Below are positions 42,961 to 53,472 of a DNA stretch of 64,000 bases, piece by piece. The stretch is taken from the NCBI GenBank assembly GCA_032622095.1, contig CP136066.1, positions 46,844,911 through 46,908,910 of the forward strand, read 5' to 3'. Position 1 is the stretch's first letter, and each line of letters begins with the position of its first letter. The translations under genes and the position numbers were made by a program. Source of the stretch: Siphonodentalium dalli (Eukaryota > Mollusca > Scaphopoda > Gadilida > Siphonodentaliidae). Below the pieces are notes generated by a model that searched no databases, had not been told where the DNA came from, and worked only from the letters and a program-made list of their open reading frames with translations.

Positions 42961-44174
42961 CAAAGTGAAATGATGAGGATGGCAATGAAGTAGATTTTGA
43001 TGGGATGCAGGGGTATTGTTATCAATGGAGTTGTTTTAGTATACTAGAACATTAAGGAAACTGATTGTGCAGCAATACAAGTTTATTCAAGGACAACAAA
43101 CTAACTAAAGATAAAATACATGTATAGAAACACATGTAATATATAAATATATAAACTCATTAAACTGCATGGGTTAAAACTTACTGACAACAAGAGTTGG
43201 GTTAAAATTTTGATTAAAAAACACTTGCAAAGTCCCTCTTCATACACGGATATGGTATGTTAGGCAAGTTACATGTACATGTAGTTGCAATGTATACTAG
43301 TACCGGTACATGACATACCGGTGGACACAAAAATCATTATTTTAGTTCCAATGTCATTTACCAGAATACATGTACATGTTGTACCTTGCAACTACATCTA
43401 CAGTGAGGTAGTTTTGTCTCATTTAAACTTTCTAAATGGGTTTCTCCCTTTGAATGACATAAACTAATGTGAGTATACACATGAGCTGTGGTGTGAAATA
43501 CACACCAAAAAATTATTTCTTAGTCTGAGGACATGTTTCCTGTCATTATCTTACTGCTTACAAATATAGATTTGTAATAATGTGCTGTAATGCTCCAGAA
43601 ATAGTCATATTTTGTCCTGGTTCATAAGAACATATTATTTCTTAGTGTTAGAAGGACATGTTGTCTGATATTATTTGACTCATAAACCCCCAAATGTACA
43701 TGTAAACAGAACATTCGGGAAAGAGACACACCATCTTTATCCTGTTTTATATCAGTACTAAGTAGCAATATTGATCAGATAGCAAAATATGCTATAAATA
43801 GATTTCAGATGGTAGAGATTAAACAATCACATTAATTGCACCAACTCGAAACAGTTAACATACCCTGTAGAATACAGACTATGATCAAGGAGGGTGTCAC
43901 ACACACCCCCACCCGCTTTGGTATGTGATATTCAAGCCATTTTCAGGTGGTATGCTATATACATGTACATACCCAATGTTATCTGGTACTAGGATTTCAC
44001 ACGGCAATATAACCGGCATTCACGATTCAGCAAAAAGGCTAGTATGCAGATATAATAGCAGAAAATTATACAAATTTTGAGTATTTTCCAGCTTAAACAG
44101 ACCCAAGTGATATATTTTTATCTAATTCAGTCTAATGGCTCTTGATATGTTGATGTTTTGGATACTATTTCAGC
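42961..44174. other. No recognised gene
   Basis: AT-rich with several TACATGTACATGTA words (43270-43380). Nothing else supported. Confidence 0.45.
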
Positions 44175-44545
44175 AAATGTGAGAAAAGGTGGCTTCTTTG
44201 GGGCATCAGCTTGTCTGAAAAATATATCAAGGTCCCCTAAATCCGATACTACATTTCAGAACAATCCAACCAGTGTCCCATGAAATGGTGGATAATAAAC
44301 TATCATACCAAATTTGATTCAGATTTGATCACACAAACTAAAATTATGATGCGGAAACCAGAAATTAACACGATTCTAAGTCGAAAAAGGGCCATAACTC
44401 TCGCAAAAATGAGCGGAGCACACCTATATTCGAACTTGACCTGTATTTTGGTCTGATAAACTTACATACCACATTTGGTTCAGATATGATCACACAAACT
44501 GAAGTTATCATCCGGAAACCTACAATTTTCAAAGTTTAAATGTCT
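44175..44545 (+). repeat. Dispersed repeat (AGGGCCATAACTCTCGC family), copy 2
   Basis: Colinear with 34900-35300, and longer: GATTCAGATTTGATCACACA and AAACTRAARTTATSATSCGG occur twice inside it, so this copy has an internal duplication of about 140 bp. Confidence 0.8.
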
Positions 44546-44547
44546 AT

Positions 44548-44872
44548 TAGGCGACACCAATTTTTAAGTCTGTTTTACGAACATGTGGGCTGATGTGGGG
44601 AGAAAAAAAGTAGATGCAGGAGGGGAAAAAAATAAAAATTAAAAAAATTGTCCCCCCCCCCCAATTTATATCAAGTAAATCTTGAAATTTTACATAAATT
44701 TTACAAAAATTGTGAAAAAAAAACTTTTCGAATGAAATTCTGAACCAAACAAGACATTTCTTGTCATGAAATACATGAAAATATGCAAACAAGTGAAAAA
44801 AAAATTTCATGAAATGGAAAAAAAGTTGTAGGAGGTGTTCGTAAACCGGACTTAAAAATTGGTGTCGCCTTA
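44548..44872. mobile_element. MITE with GGCGACACCAATTTTTAAGTC ends, copy 1
   Basis: TA at both borders. The left GGCGACACCAATTTTTAAGT and the right terminus, inverted, agree for about 36 bp, ending TTTACGAAC. The interior is poly-A/T-rich. The minus-strand frame of 113 codons over it is phenylalanine-rich because of the A-runs and is not called. Confidence 0.82.
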
Positions 44873-44899
44873 TGTGTATATAACTCATATAGCTAACTA

Positions 44900-45375
44900 T
44901 TAAAGGTGCTCAATCAGATTCGATGGTCCCCATATAATTAGATTCCAACAACAACATTTTTTTTAGAAATGCTGCTTCAGTAATATCAGAATCGATTAAT
45001 TGCCCAAAAATAATGCTAACCACTGTCAACTACATGTATAGTATAAAATCGACTGATACGTTATATTTATCAACATGCTGTTCGACGAAGTTTGACCTTA
45101 TTATCAACACAAAGCCTCTTCATTTTAGAGTTATCCATCTTCATCCGCAATTTGGTCTGAGACCGTCGGCTCGTCAAATTTTTCTGGGCCACTATTAAGT
45201 ATCGATGGTGATAAATATTAAAATTTCAAAAATTGATATCTAATAACTCTGAGCTTTGATACATGTAGGTGGGTCCCTCGACTTGATTAAAATATTTTTA
45301 CCCCCCCCCCGATTCCATATACATGTATATGTAAATAGCAAATGAGGGGCACTTAATCGGATTATGCATCTTTAA
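44900..45375 (+). mobile_element. Complete TTAAAGG-family element
   Basis: It begins TTAAAGGTGCTCAATCAGAT and ends TCGGATTATGCATCTTTAA, an imperfect TIR of about 22 bp. Internal markers: TTCCAACAACAACA, AGAATCGATTAATTGCCC, TTTTAGAGTTATCCATCTTC, GGGCCACTATTAAGT and CCTCGACTTGATT. A C10 run lies near the right end. It forms an inverted pair with the next element. Confidence 0.8.
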
Positions 45376-45388
45376 ACTGTATTTGAAT

Positions 45389-45841
45389 TTAAAGATGCAT
45401 AATCTGATGAAGGGCCCCCTGAATTAATGCTCGCACATTACTCTTTATTTGGACTTGGGGGGGTAAAAGATATTTGGTACGAGTCGAGGAACCCACCACC
45501 TATCAAAGCTCAGAGTTATTAGATATCAATTTTTGAAATATACTATTTTTCACGATCAAGAATTAATAGTGGCCCACAGTCTCGGACCAAATTTCAGATG
45601 AAGATGGATAACTCTAAAATCAAGAGGCTTTCTGTTGATAATAAGGCAAAATTTTGTAGAACAACATGTTGATAAATAACATATGTCAGGCAATTGTATA
45701 CTTTAGTTGACAGTGGTTAGCATTATTTTAGGGCAATTAATCAATTCTGATAACGTAACTGAAGCAGCCTTTCTAAATACAAATGTATGATGTTGGAATC
45801 TGATTATATGGGTATCATCGAACCGGATTGAGTACCTTTAA
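45389..45841 (-). mobile_element. Complete TTAAAGG-family element, opposite orientation
   Basis: It starts TTAAAGATGCATAATCTGAT and ends GGATTGAGTACCTTTAA, the reverse order of the element at 44900. Only 13 bases separate the two, giving a ~940-bp near-palindrome. Confidence 0.8.
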
Positions 45842-45879
45842 AATGAACTGTATCCAGTATAAACATGTTAAACCTGATA

Positions 45880-46225
45880 ATTAATTAGAGCATGCAGTCC
45901 CTGTTGACATGCGGTATCCGCTGGTAATCTTACCACAGTAATATGTGTTAACTGTGATAACCAAGTTAATTGTTTTTACCACAAAAATTCTGAATTCTAT
46001 CTAGACATTTTGAAAAAATAAAAAAAAATTCTGGTGTGATTACAATGTCAACTTTAAAACAAAATTCATATAAACATCGCATGAAAAATACAGCCTAACT
46101 GCAAATGTGAGGTGGACCACATTCTGCGGCGGTATAACTGACTGCGGTTGATCGCATGAACACGCCTGAATACTGCAGTAATACCCGAGTAATATAAGGC
46201 GAGTTGATTAATTAAAGCATAGCTG
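45880..46225. mobile_element. Rearranged copy of the CAGCTATGCTCTAATTAATC element
   Basis: The right end GATTAATTAAAGCATAGCTG, before TA at 46226, is the family terminus. At the left, AATTAATTAGAGCATGCAG points the same way, so the left TIR has been replaced or duplicated. Inside, GTTGACATGCGGTATCCGC matches the 28330 element. Confidence 0.55.
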
Positions 46226-46446
46226 TAATTTTACATGTATGTTCTATAGACATTGTTGGGAAAGAGAATATAGCTGTGCGACAATGTTAATCCTGATGAG
46301 CTAAGTTAGAAATTTTTCAATCGAAACCTCATAAAAAAAAATATAAATTCAGTTCTCAATTTTCGAACACTTCTAGGAAATTGTTCAAAAATATTGTTAA
46401 AAGATGCCCATTCGATTTGACACTGTAAATATACCCTGTTCAAGTG

Positions 46447-46560
46447 TTCCTGCTAATGTGCTATGATGCGGTTGGGTCCTGCTTAATTGCTATGAATTGC
46501 ACTACCCGCATCATAGCAATTCAGCAGGACCACCAGCATCATAGCATATTAGCAGGACCA
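46447..46560. repeat. Inverted repeat with ~48-bp arms, GCATCATAGCA core
   Basis: TCCTGCTAATGTGCTATGAT, then GCGG ... GGTCCTGCTTAATTGCTATG, pairs with CATAGCAATTCAGCAGGACC, then ACC ... ATCATAGCATATTAGCAGGA. The loop holds GAATTGCACTACCCGCATC. Confidence 0.75.
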
Positions 46561-46909
46561 CTTGGCCAGTGGTAAAATAGTTTGTTTTCCATACGGATAT
46601 GTGTTTTCAAATAATCATGTAATGATATCTAACATACATGTATATGATCCCATTTATAGATTTTATTCATCACGGCCAGATAAACTTTGTATACAGACAG
46701 TTTTACCAAACTTAGAATTTTTATTAGGTGCTTTCATTGTAGCTGTAATTACTAGTATTAAAAGAGTGCTCAATAAAGTTTGTTTTATCATTTATGCTCA
46801 TTTGGAATTTGGATGCTATTTAATTCTGTTTATCTATATAATTGGCTGCACTGCTAAATTTTGACTCATTTCAGTCATTTGATGTCAGTACATGTAGTTG
46901 TCCATCGAA

Positions 46910-46996
46910 ATGGCGAACACAACCAAAGACAAATTACAAGAGGAAAGACAACAAATACATTTGATGTGCACTAAAACAGATACAGTAGTGCCCTAA
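46910..46996 (+). CDS. Candidate first coding exon running into a MITE
   Basis: ATG in the context GAAATGGCGA opens MANTTKDKLQEERQQIHLMC then TKTD, a charged, helix-like, coding-looking peptide. The TA-flanked MITE at 46983 begins right after codon 24 (GAT, ending at 46981), and the frame stops 4 codons inside it (TAA at 46994-46996). A potential donor, GTAGTG, lies within the first bases of the MITE at 46985. So either the MITE broke an exon, or an exon ends in it. No family recognised and no continuation seen after the MITE (GTTACAAATGTATG). Confidence 0.28.
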   Translation: MANTTKDKLQEERQQIHLMCTKTDTVVP

Positions 46997-47147
46997 GAAA
47001 TCGACCCCTTAACCACAGCAGAATTATGTGTAACTTTCAGGATTTAGTCGGATATATGGCTTGTTGCCATTCATCGGAAAGCTCTCCCCGAGTTTAATAC
47101 CCGTAATTCTGCTGTGGTTAAGGAGTCGATTAATTAGAGCATTACTG
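46983..47147. mobile_element. TA-flanked MITE, CAGTAATGCTCTAATTAATC family, short
   Basis: TA borders at 46981-46982 and 47148-47149. The left end CAGTAGTGCCCTAAGAAATC is more diverged than the right end GATTAATTAGAGCATTACTG. The arms share CCTTAACCACAGCAGAATTA and GGATTTAGTCGG with the copy at 48648. Confidence 0.8.
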
Positions 47148-47149
47148 TA

Positions 47150-48283
47150 GTTACAAATGTATGTCTAGCCTCCTGTTGTGTCACTAATAAGATCTTTAAT
47201 TCACATACGGTACACATGTACATGTACATGTACTATATACCTGTTCAAGCGTTTACAAGTGTCAGTCATCGAGAAACTGACCAAAAGTTTTGGTAGTATA
47301 TAATATAGGCTAGCACTGCACTTGGGCTACATGTACATGTTCTGTAAGTGATTATAATGTACTATTTTTATATTCTGCTGTGAAAGTGTTGCTGAATGAA
47401 ATTTAAGTTTACCCCGATATTCTAAGTCCGCTCGACTAAGATGGGTTTTTTTCTCGAAAACTGATATCTGAATATACATGACTTTTTGTACGTCTTCCAC
47501 TGGTTGGTATTCCCTCTAAAATGACTAATTTTAACTGATTAGATTAGCCCTGGTATGGAAAACTCTAACTGTTATAGCCCGATGAGCGGTTTACTGCCAA
47601 CAGCGGTGATGATATGATGACCAGCGTTGTGCATGGCATATGTTGATCCAGGTAAGAATGCTACCATACATTCCAAACATTCATTAAATATCTTATTAAT
47701 AGTAACCCAAACTACACAAGAGACTAGTATTACTAAGATTGGGCTCGATTAATGATGTGACACTTTCAGTACTTCATTTACTAGTAGCCTGGTACTGGTG
47801 GGCCTGGCTACAGATACTTGTTTGGCGTGTTTGAGGCCTGTGGCACAAGGGCAGCAGAATCAATTAAAATTTCTCTTATTGTAGTGTAGTACATGTACAT
47901 GAATAGTACCGGTAGTACAGCACACAAAGAGGTATATAGTACCGGCACATGTACATGTACTCTCTCTGTTTTCACACATGTTTTTTTTCAATTTAACAAC
48001 ATGAGTCTTTTATGACACATACATGTACTAAAGTGAAAGTAGGCCTACATGTATATAATGTGCACCCAGTATACCGGTACATGTACTGATATATTACATT
48101 GCAATACAGTCCGAGTACAATGATATAGCAAAATTATGCATAGTAGAGTAACAACCTTTTGTACAAACAGTCCTGACAATGATATACCGGGATATCATGG
48201 TGATAGTTCATACATTTGGAATTACCGAATACCTGAGTTTGTGGATAGACCGCTTCATGCGATGTTTATGTGAATTTTTATTT
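47150..48283. other. No recognised gene; one strong splice-donor-like site at 47650
   Basis: TGTTGATCCAG followed by GTAAGAATG is a consensus donor, but the 80 bp before it are not open in any protein-like frame, so it could at most be the end of a noncoding exon. TACATGTA words are frequent. Confidence 0.35.
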
Positions 48284-48647
48284 TTAAGTCGGCATTGCAT
48301 ACGGTAGTCCTATAAACCACACCAGAGAATAGCAATTGTCGGTCAGTGACCAACTTCTTATGTTTATGCAATCGATACAATCCGGTTCTGCTTTTGATGT
48401 CCAGTTCGATATTTGTGGTGTGTTCTTGTGCAAAAATATAATTCTAACTAATGCGCCAAAAATCAGGTTTATAAATTTATCCATTCTTGAGCAAGAGCAA
48501 CTCGTAAAACTTGTATGGTATAACATTCCAAACTGAGTATTTCTGCTATCAAACCATATGATAATAATGTTGAACCGGACATCGAAATCTGAACCGCATT
48601 TATGGATTGCAGCACGTGATGTTGAATAAACAGTTATAGAGGATATA
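48284..48647. other. Ambiguous open frames, not called
   Basis: Frames are open on both strands at 48284-48536, the plus one with a hydrophilic end (LEQEQLVKLVWYNIPN). Neither has a recognised domain or splice context. Confidence 0.3.
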
Positions 48648-48865
48648 CAGTAATGCTCTAATTAATCGACTCCTTAACTACAGCAGAATTATGGGTAACT
48701 TTTCAGGATTTAGTCGGAAATATGGGTTGATGCCATTCATCGGAAACGTTCTCGGTGAGAGCTTTCCGATGAATGGCAACAAGCCATATTTCGGACTAAA
48801 TCCTGAAAAGTTACCCATAATTCTGCTGTAGTTAAGGAGTCGATTAATTAGCTCTAGAATTACTG
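48648..48865. mobile_element. TA-flanked MITE, CAGTAATGCTCTAATTAATC family, palindromic
   Basis: TA at both borders. The 218-bp element is one long hairpin with ~100-bp arms: CAGTAATGCTCTAATTAATC, CCTTAACTACAGCAGAATTA, TCAGGATTTAGTCGG and TGCCATTCATCGGAAA, then the inverse. One small interruption (CTCTAG) lies in the right TIR. The internal frame is not called. Confidence 0.88.
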
Positions 48866-48867
48866 TA

Positions 48868-49969
48868 ACATGGTTTATAATATACAAATGTATACTGTAT
48901 GGGAAACATCAGAGGTTTACAAAGTAATAAAAACAGTTGATTTGTTCTTTATTCTTGTGGTTATATACACGTACATACATGTATTCTAAAAATAAATGTC
49001 CTTTACAACGTGGATCAATGAAATGCGGTTGTTGCATTTAAAATGCATTGAGGTTGCATTGTGTCTCGCCACTTTGTAAATGCCTTAATGACAGCATTTA
49101 AATTAAATGCACTGCATTGGGAATAATCGCAGTCGCATTGAAATTACCGATCATTGCGCCAAAAAAGTATACTAGTATGAACACCCAAATAACGATACGA
49201 TAGTGTATTTTGCAATTTTAGTTATAATTTTGTTTAATTTAAATTCACATCTGAATAATTCTGTGTTATTTTCCCACTCCTGGTGTACATGTATATGTTC
49301 GGAATCGGACATTCATGATGTAGTTTTCCATTCAAAATGGAATAAACATAAATAAACACTGTTGACATTAATTGTTTTATAATCAGAATCTGAGAATCAT
49401 GATTCTCATTTTGATTCTAGTAAAAAGTCTTGATTCCCTGTAGAAAGTGAAACACTAACATTTTGATTATTGCCAAAAATCTGATGGATTTTAAGGCCTG
49501 CATCAAGACATTTGTTTGTGAATAAATCAAGGTAAATGTGTTAAAATATGAACGCATTTACAAATGTGTTGCTCCAAAATCGCAAAGTAGATTCGAACAT
49601 GTGGTCGCTTTTCTAAGAAATTTGTGAGTGGTCTGTACATGTACATACATGTAAGTTACTTGACCAATTACACAAGGAGTCGAGGGACACAATCAATGAG
49701 GACGTTTGTACTAAAAAATATTTTTTTACGCAAGGAACGAACACAAGGCCACTTTCTTAATTTATATTATGAGACAACAAGACAGATCGTAAATCGCTGT
49801 TATATGACAATATATGTGGCCATCATAATGGTCGACAGGCATGACGCCAACAAAAACCAATCTGTCAGGCTAATATAAAGAAGTCGCGACTTATTGCTGG
49901 TGGAACCTATTAAAGGCATCGTTCCATTTCGTTAATAACAACTTACATGTAACATTCACCTCCACCTCT
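48868..49969. other. No recognised gene
   Basis: GCATTTAAAATGCATTG-like words cluster at 49020-49140. The frame at 49624-49878 has no domain. Nothing supported. Confidence 0.4.
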
Positions 49970-50165
49970 TTACTCTTGGGCTCCAAATAAATATGCATGC
50001 ACCAGCTGCATCCACGTTTATTATTTTTCTTGGGAAATCCCCCCCCCCCCTGCACAGTGCTTATTTGGGTCTGCACGTTTATTAATATTTTGAAGCTATG
50101 AAAATTTAAATCAGCACAAATTCAAGATTTCTATATGATTCAGATGTAAAAATGATCAACACGTC
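49970..50165. repeat. Dispersed repeat, copy 2 (GGGCTCCAAATAA family)
   Basis: Colinear with 27063-27240 with a small insertion (CAGCTGCATCCACG). It has the same C-run and TTCAAGATTTCTATATGATT. Confidence 0.75.
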
Positions 50166-50398
50166 TACATTAGTTCCTAGCTAAACAAGACATTTTGTCA
50201 TATGTTTATACTTTACTGTGAAATTGCGTTTCTTCCGTTCTCCATGAACGGATTCTCAAAATGTTTGGTTTTCCAAAAAACAAGGATTCGAACTGTCTGA
50301 ACTGAACTCCATGCGTTTGTTTAAATAGATGAATAAATAATGGGAAAGACATACAATCCTAGTTCATAATGAATTTAAGTATATAAATATAAATAATA

Positions 50399-50525
50399 AA
50401 CGGCGGATTCAACGTGGTCATGGGTTTTGACCGCGTTAAAAAAATCAGCAAACTCTGCATGAACCCCGAAGTTTGCTGATTTTTTCTCGCGGTCAAAACC
50501 CCATGACCGCATTGAAACCGCCGTT
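50399..50525. repeat. Inverted repeat with 56-bp arms
   Basis: AACGGCGGATTCAACGTGGT ... AAAAAAATCAGCAAACT pairs with AGTTTGCTGATTTTTT ... ACCGCATTGAAACCGCCGTT. The 15-base loop includes TGCATGAACCCC. About 90% pairing by eye. Confidence 0.85.
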
Positions 50526-50794
50526 CATTTCTTATATGAATAACACAATTTAAGATTGGTGAATTATTTCTTTTGGTTAATTTAATAAACGTACAGGACC
50601 AAATAACGATCGTACAGGTGGGAATTTTACCTCGATTTTAATAATCGTACATTAGGCACTCAAGAGTACATATTCAAGTATGTGGCAAACCAAAAAAACA
50701 CCACACGATACATACATGTACCTGTACTACATGTTGACTCGTATACCTGAACCTGCTATAAAAATTATTTGGTTAACCACAGTTGATGTTTTGC

Positions 50795-50910
50795 TCAGAG
50801 TTCCCCCTGCACTATTATTTGGGTCTGTACTTTTATTAACTTTCAATGGAATTTCCCCCCCCCGCACTATTATTTGGGCCTGCACTTTTATTTGGAGCCT
50901 GAGAGTAAGT
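50795..50910. repeat. Dispersed repeat, partial copy 3 (GGGCTCCAAATAA family)
   Basis: GCACTATTATTTGGGTCTG and GCACTATTATTTGGGCCTGC flank a GGAATTTCCCCCCCCC segment. Order is as in the other copies, but the block is duplicated. Confidence 0.6.
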
Positions 50911-50947
50911 TGCATTGACATTTATTTTCACGAATTACCATGCTAAA

Positions 50948-51651
50948 GGCCAAAGAAAAAAGATTGTATGTTTCCGGTAAAAAAAAATTTAGGGTACTAG
51001 TAGGTAGGTAGGGAATTTTTTTTATTTTATTTTATTTTGATATTTTTGATCCAGCTGCAGAAATATTGAACTACCTCGACCAAAGTGACATAAAATGCCA
51101 ACCCGTGCCATGGGGAAAGTATTACTTGATCAACACAGTGGAAATATACATTAAGATTGATAAAAAATCAAACTTACTTCATGCTTACGTGTGTTTTTTA
51201 TTATATCTAATACCACATTTTCATAAATTTGGCTATAAACTTGGTACAAAATTGATGTCACTAACTTTTTATAAGAATTTTACCAATAATACCGCCATTA
51301 TACCGTACATGTATTGTGACGATTACATCCCATTGTCTGGGGGTAGCCAGTACACCCACCGAGCATGCCTGGTTTTTGGAAACAGTAGCTACTAGTACAT
51401 GTATACCCCTAATATATGCAGTGATAACCTCTTTACATGTATATATACAGATACACACCCACCATGTCTGTTGATAGAGTTCCATAAGTCCCAAACAAGA
51501 CATAAAGCAGGCAGGAGATCCACTCTCAGGAAATTAAAATTGCGAAAATTTTGACTTTTTCTCAAAATATCAATAAAAAGTTTAGGGTCGGCGGGTTATT
51601 TTTAGGGTCGGTCGATGTACGGAAACATAGTATCTTTTTTCTTTGGCCTAA
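50948..51651. mobile_element. 700-bp TIR element with GGCCAAAGAAAAAAGAT ends
   Basis: The left GGCCAAAGAAAAAAGATTGT, then ATGTTTCCGG, pairs with the right CGGAAACATAGTATCTTTTT, then TCTTTGGCC (~30 bp). Next to the TIRs are TTTAGGGT words on both sides. The interior has a 109-codon frame (51066-51395) preceded by a pyrimidine-rich tract and an AG at 51054. Its first part (DPAAEILNYLDQSDIKCQP) is coding-like, so a captured or residual exon is possible; no family recognised. Superfamily unknown, because the border duplication is not clear. Confidence 0.65.
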
Positions 51652-51678
51652 GGAACATTGCAACTGGTTTGAAGTAAC

Positions 51679-51715
51679 ATGGCCGCGTTGCGTCAACACT
51701 GGAACTGCATTGATG
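51679..51715 (+). CDS. Candidate first coding exon, protein not recognised
   Basis: ATG in the context AACATGGCCG opens MAALRQHWNCID, and the 12th codon plus one base is followed by GTAAGT at 51716, a perfect consensus donor (phase 1). It lies 28 bp after the right end of the TIR element at 50948-51651, so the element would sit in or replace the promoter. Only 12 residues are available, so no family can be named and chance cannot be excluded. No second exon was recognised downstream before the MITE at 51832. Confidence 0.3.
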
Positions 51716-51831
51716 GTAAGTTTCAACATGGTCTCACTGAGGTTCTATTAAATATAAATACTAGTATGGTTGAGGCCAACTTGAGGGAGACAATTATTTT
51801 GAGAATATGTGATCCTGTGTTAACATGAGCC

Positions 51832-52214
51832 TAAGGCGACACCAATTTTTAAGTCTGGTTTACGAACACCTCCTACAACTTTGTTTCCATTTCATGAAAA
51901 AAAAATTAACTTTTTTTGTCCCAAAATATTTTACACGCGTACTGATTTTCATGTGCTGTCGCATCCGGTTCTGCTTATGATCATTTACAGATCCATATTT
52001 TCATGTATTTCATGACAAGATATGTCTTGTTTGGTTTGAACCGAATTTCATTCAAAAACATTTTTTCACAATTTTTGTAAAATTTATGTAAAATTCCACG
52101 ATTTACTTGATATAAATTGGGGGGACAATCTTTTTTATTTTAATTTTTTTCCCTCCTGCATCTACTTTTTTTCTCCCCACATCGTAAACCAGACTTAAAA
52201 ATTGGTGTCGCTTA
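51832..52214. mobile_element. MITE with GGCGACACCAATTTTTAAGTC ends, copy 2
   Basis: The left AAGGCGACACCAATTTTTAA and the right TTAAAAATTGGTGTCGCTTA pair over about 36 bp. The interior runs opposite to the copy at 44548 (TGTATTTCATGACAAGA, ATTTACTTGATATAAATTGG) and holds a ~55-bp insertion with TTACACGCGTACTGATT. Confidence 0.82.
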
Positions 52215-52977
52215 AATATCATCTGATGGAGTCAAAATCATTGAACCGTCACTTATGCATGCACATGTTGTCTTGATGTTGAGTCTGGCTTTCATCATTT
52301 TCATTAGTTTTACTGTTAATATCCACCAAAGGTTGAGGTGTTATGGAACAACTGTATGGCATCGTATACTGTTATCTTCCGAGTAAATATGGAGTCTCTA
52401 ATTCTTTTATCAGTCACGCATCTACTCATCAAATAGTATAATCCTTAAATATTTGTAGTCCAGGTGATCTCGACTGCACAGTACATGTATAAACATTCAT
52501 CTGTGCACAGTGTGTTTTAAATTTCTTTGCCGTGTAACAACTGTTGTCCCAAGTTTCAATGCCTTGTCCTCCTGGTATGTAGGGATTACCAATTTACCAT
52601 TGCCGTGTTTTAATTTGCAATTTTGATGATGACGCTCACTAAGCTTGTTGATAATTTTCTTTGTCGTGTAACAACTGTTGTACCAAGTTTCTACGCCGCG
52701 TCCTCCTGGTATTTAGGGATTACCGGTGCCTTTAATAGCGTCAGATGCATCATTGCCAGTTAATGTACATTAGAGTGGAACTGAATTAACAATGTCACAT
52801 TGACACAGTACTCAGTTAAGACCAGTAAAACAGCAAAAGTAGTATTATTGTACAGCAGGCTTATCACTATCAGTACTTACTACATGTACTGACCCCTTAC
52901 TATCGTGGATCAATCTGAATCTGAATGGTTACGCTGCAGATCCCAATTATGGTAATTTCGCAGCGGGCGAGAGAGTC
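52215..52977. repeat. Diverged ~138-bp tandem duplication at 52516-52730, otherwise no feature
   Basis: TTTCTTTGCCGTGTAACAAC, then TTTCAATGCCTTGTCCTCCT, recurs at 52657 as TTTCTTTGTCGTGTAACAAC, then TTTCTACGCCGCGTCCTCCT. The rest of the interval shows nothing. Confidence 0.7.
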
Positions 52978-53472
52978 TCAGATCTTTTCCTTCAGCGCAC
53001 TCTTGAAGGAATCCACAGGCTGTTGTTGTAGGATTAAGGATTCCTCCAGCTGATTCCAGTCGCATATAGTTCGAACAAATGTGGAATTAGTGAACTGAGC
53101 TGACACGTATGGTATAGCCTCGTAGCACTGACTGTTGTTCCTTTAAATTAGGTGCCGAGGAATTTGGCTGGTGACGTAGCCTGTCAGAACTTTGCTCTGC
53201 GATATAAGACGCCTTGTTTCGGGTGTAAAGTATTGATTAGGTGGTATAGCCGGGACCAATCCACCCACCACCTTACTCATGAATCCCAGCCGATTTATTT
53301 TCCGCCGTTTCTGCAATGTTGGTAAATCTAGCTCGTAGAGGATCTTGGTCATATATCCATCTTCTTTGCTCTTATAGTCTCTTTTAATGAAACGGGCTGC
53401 TCTACGCTGGATTCTTTCCAGCTTGTCGATGTGATTTTGTTGGTAGGGGTCCCAGATGGTGTCTGCGTAGTC
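52978..53472 (-). pseudogene. LINE ORF2 C-terminal fragment (jockey/CR1-like), decayed
   Basis: The minus-strand frame reads YADTIWDPYQQNHIDKLERI, then QRRAARFIKRDYKS, then LPTLQKRRKINRLGFM, and further on FVRTICDWNQLEESL and VDSFKSALKEKI before TGA. The WDP, IQRRAARF, LPTLQKRR and DWNQL blocks in this order are those found after the reverse-transcriptase domain of non-LTR retrotransposons of the jockey/CR1 kind, where they form the C-terminal end of the polyprotein. One in-frame TAA (after IPRHLI) interrupts it, and nothing upstream of 53472 continues the frame. At the break a short ATGACATGAC duplication is present. It is a dead, 5'-truncated insertion; no poly(A) or target duplication resolved. 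Confidence 0.85.

Noticed and set aside
42268-42963. Six overlapping long open frames (up to 168 codons) rich in P, G, C, V on both strands
   Set aside because: All lie in the CCTGGG array, are open in several registers at once and have repeat-length periodicity; no start context or domain.
46562-46864. 100-codon plus-strand frame with two hydrophobic stretches
   Set aside because: No recognised domain, AT-rich composition that favours such residues, no splice or promoter context; near chance length for this much AT-rich DNA.
47600-47660. Consensus splice donor CAG|GTAAGA
   Set aside because: The 80 bp before it have no protein-like frame; a single donor is not enough to call an exon.
50281-50300. 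B-box-like AGTTCGAATCC on the minus strand
   Set aside because: One mismatch to the consensus and no A-box partner at 30-60 bases; no tRNA fold.
51310-51350. YCDDY in a frame, reminiscent of the reverse-transcriptase catalytic box
   Set aside because: No surrounding RT blocks; inside a DNA-type TIR element.
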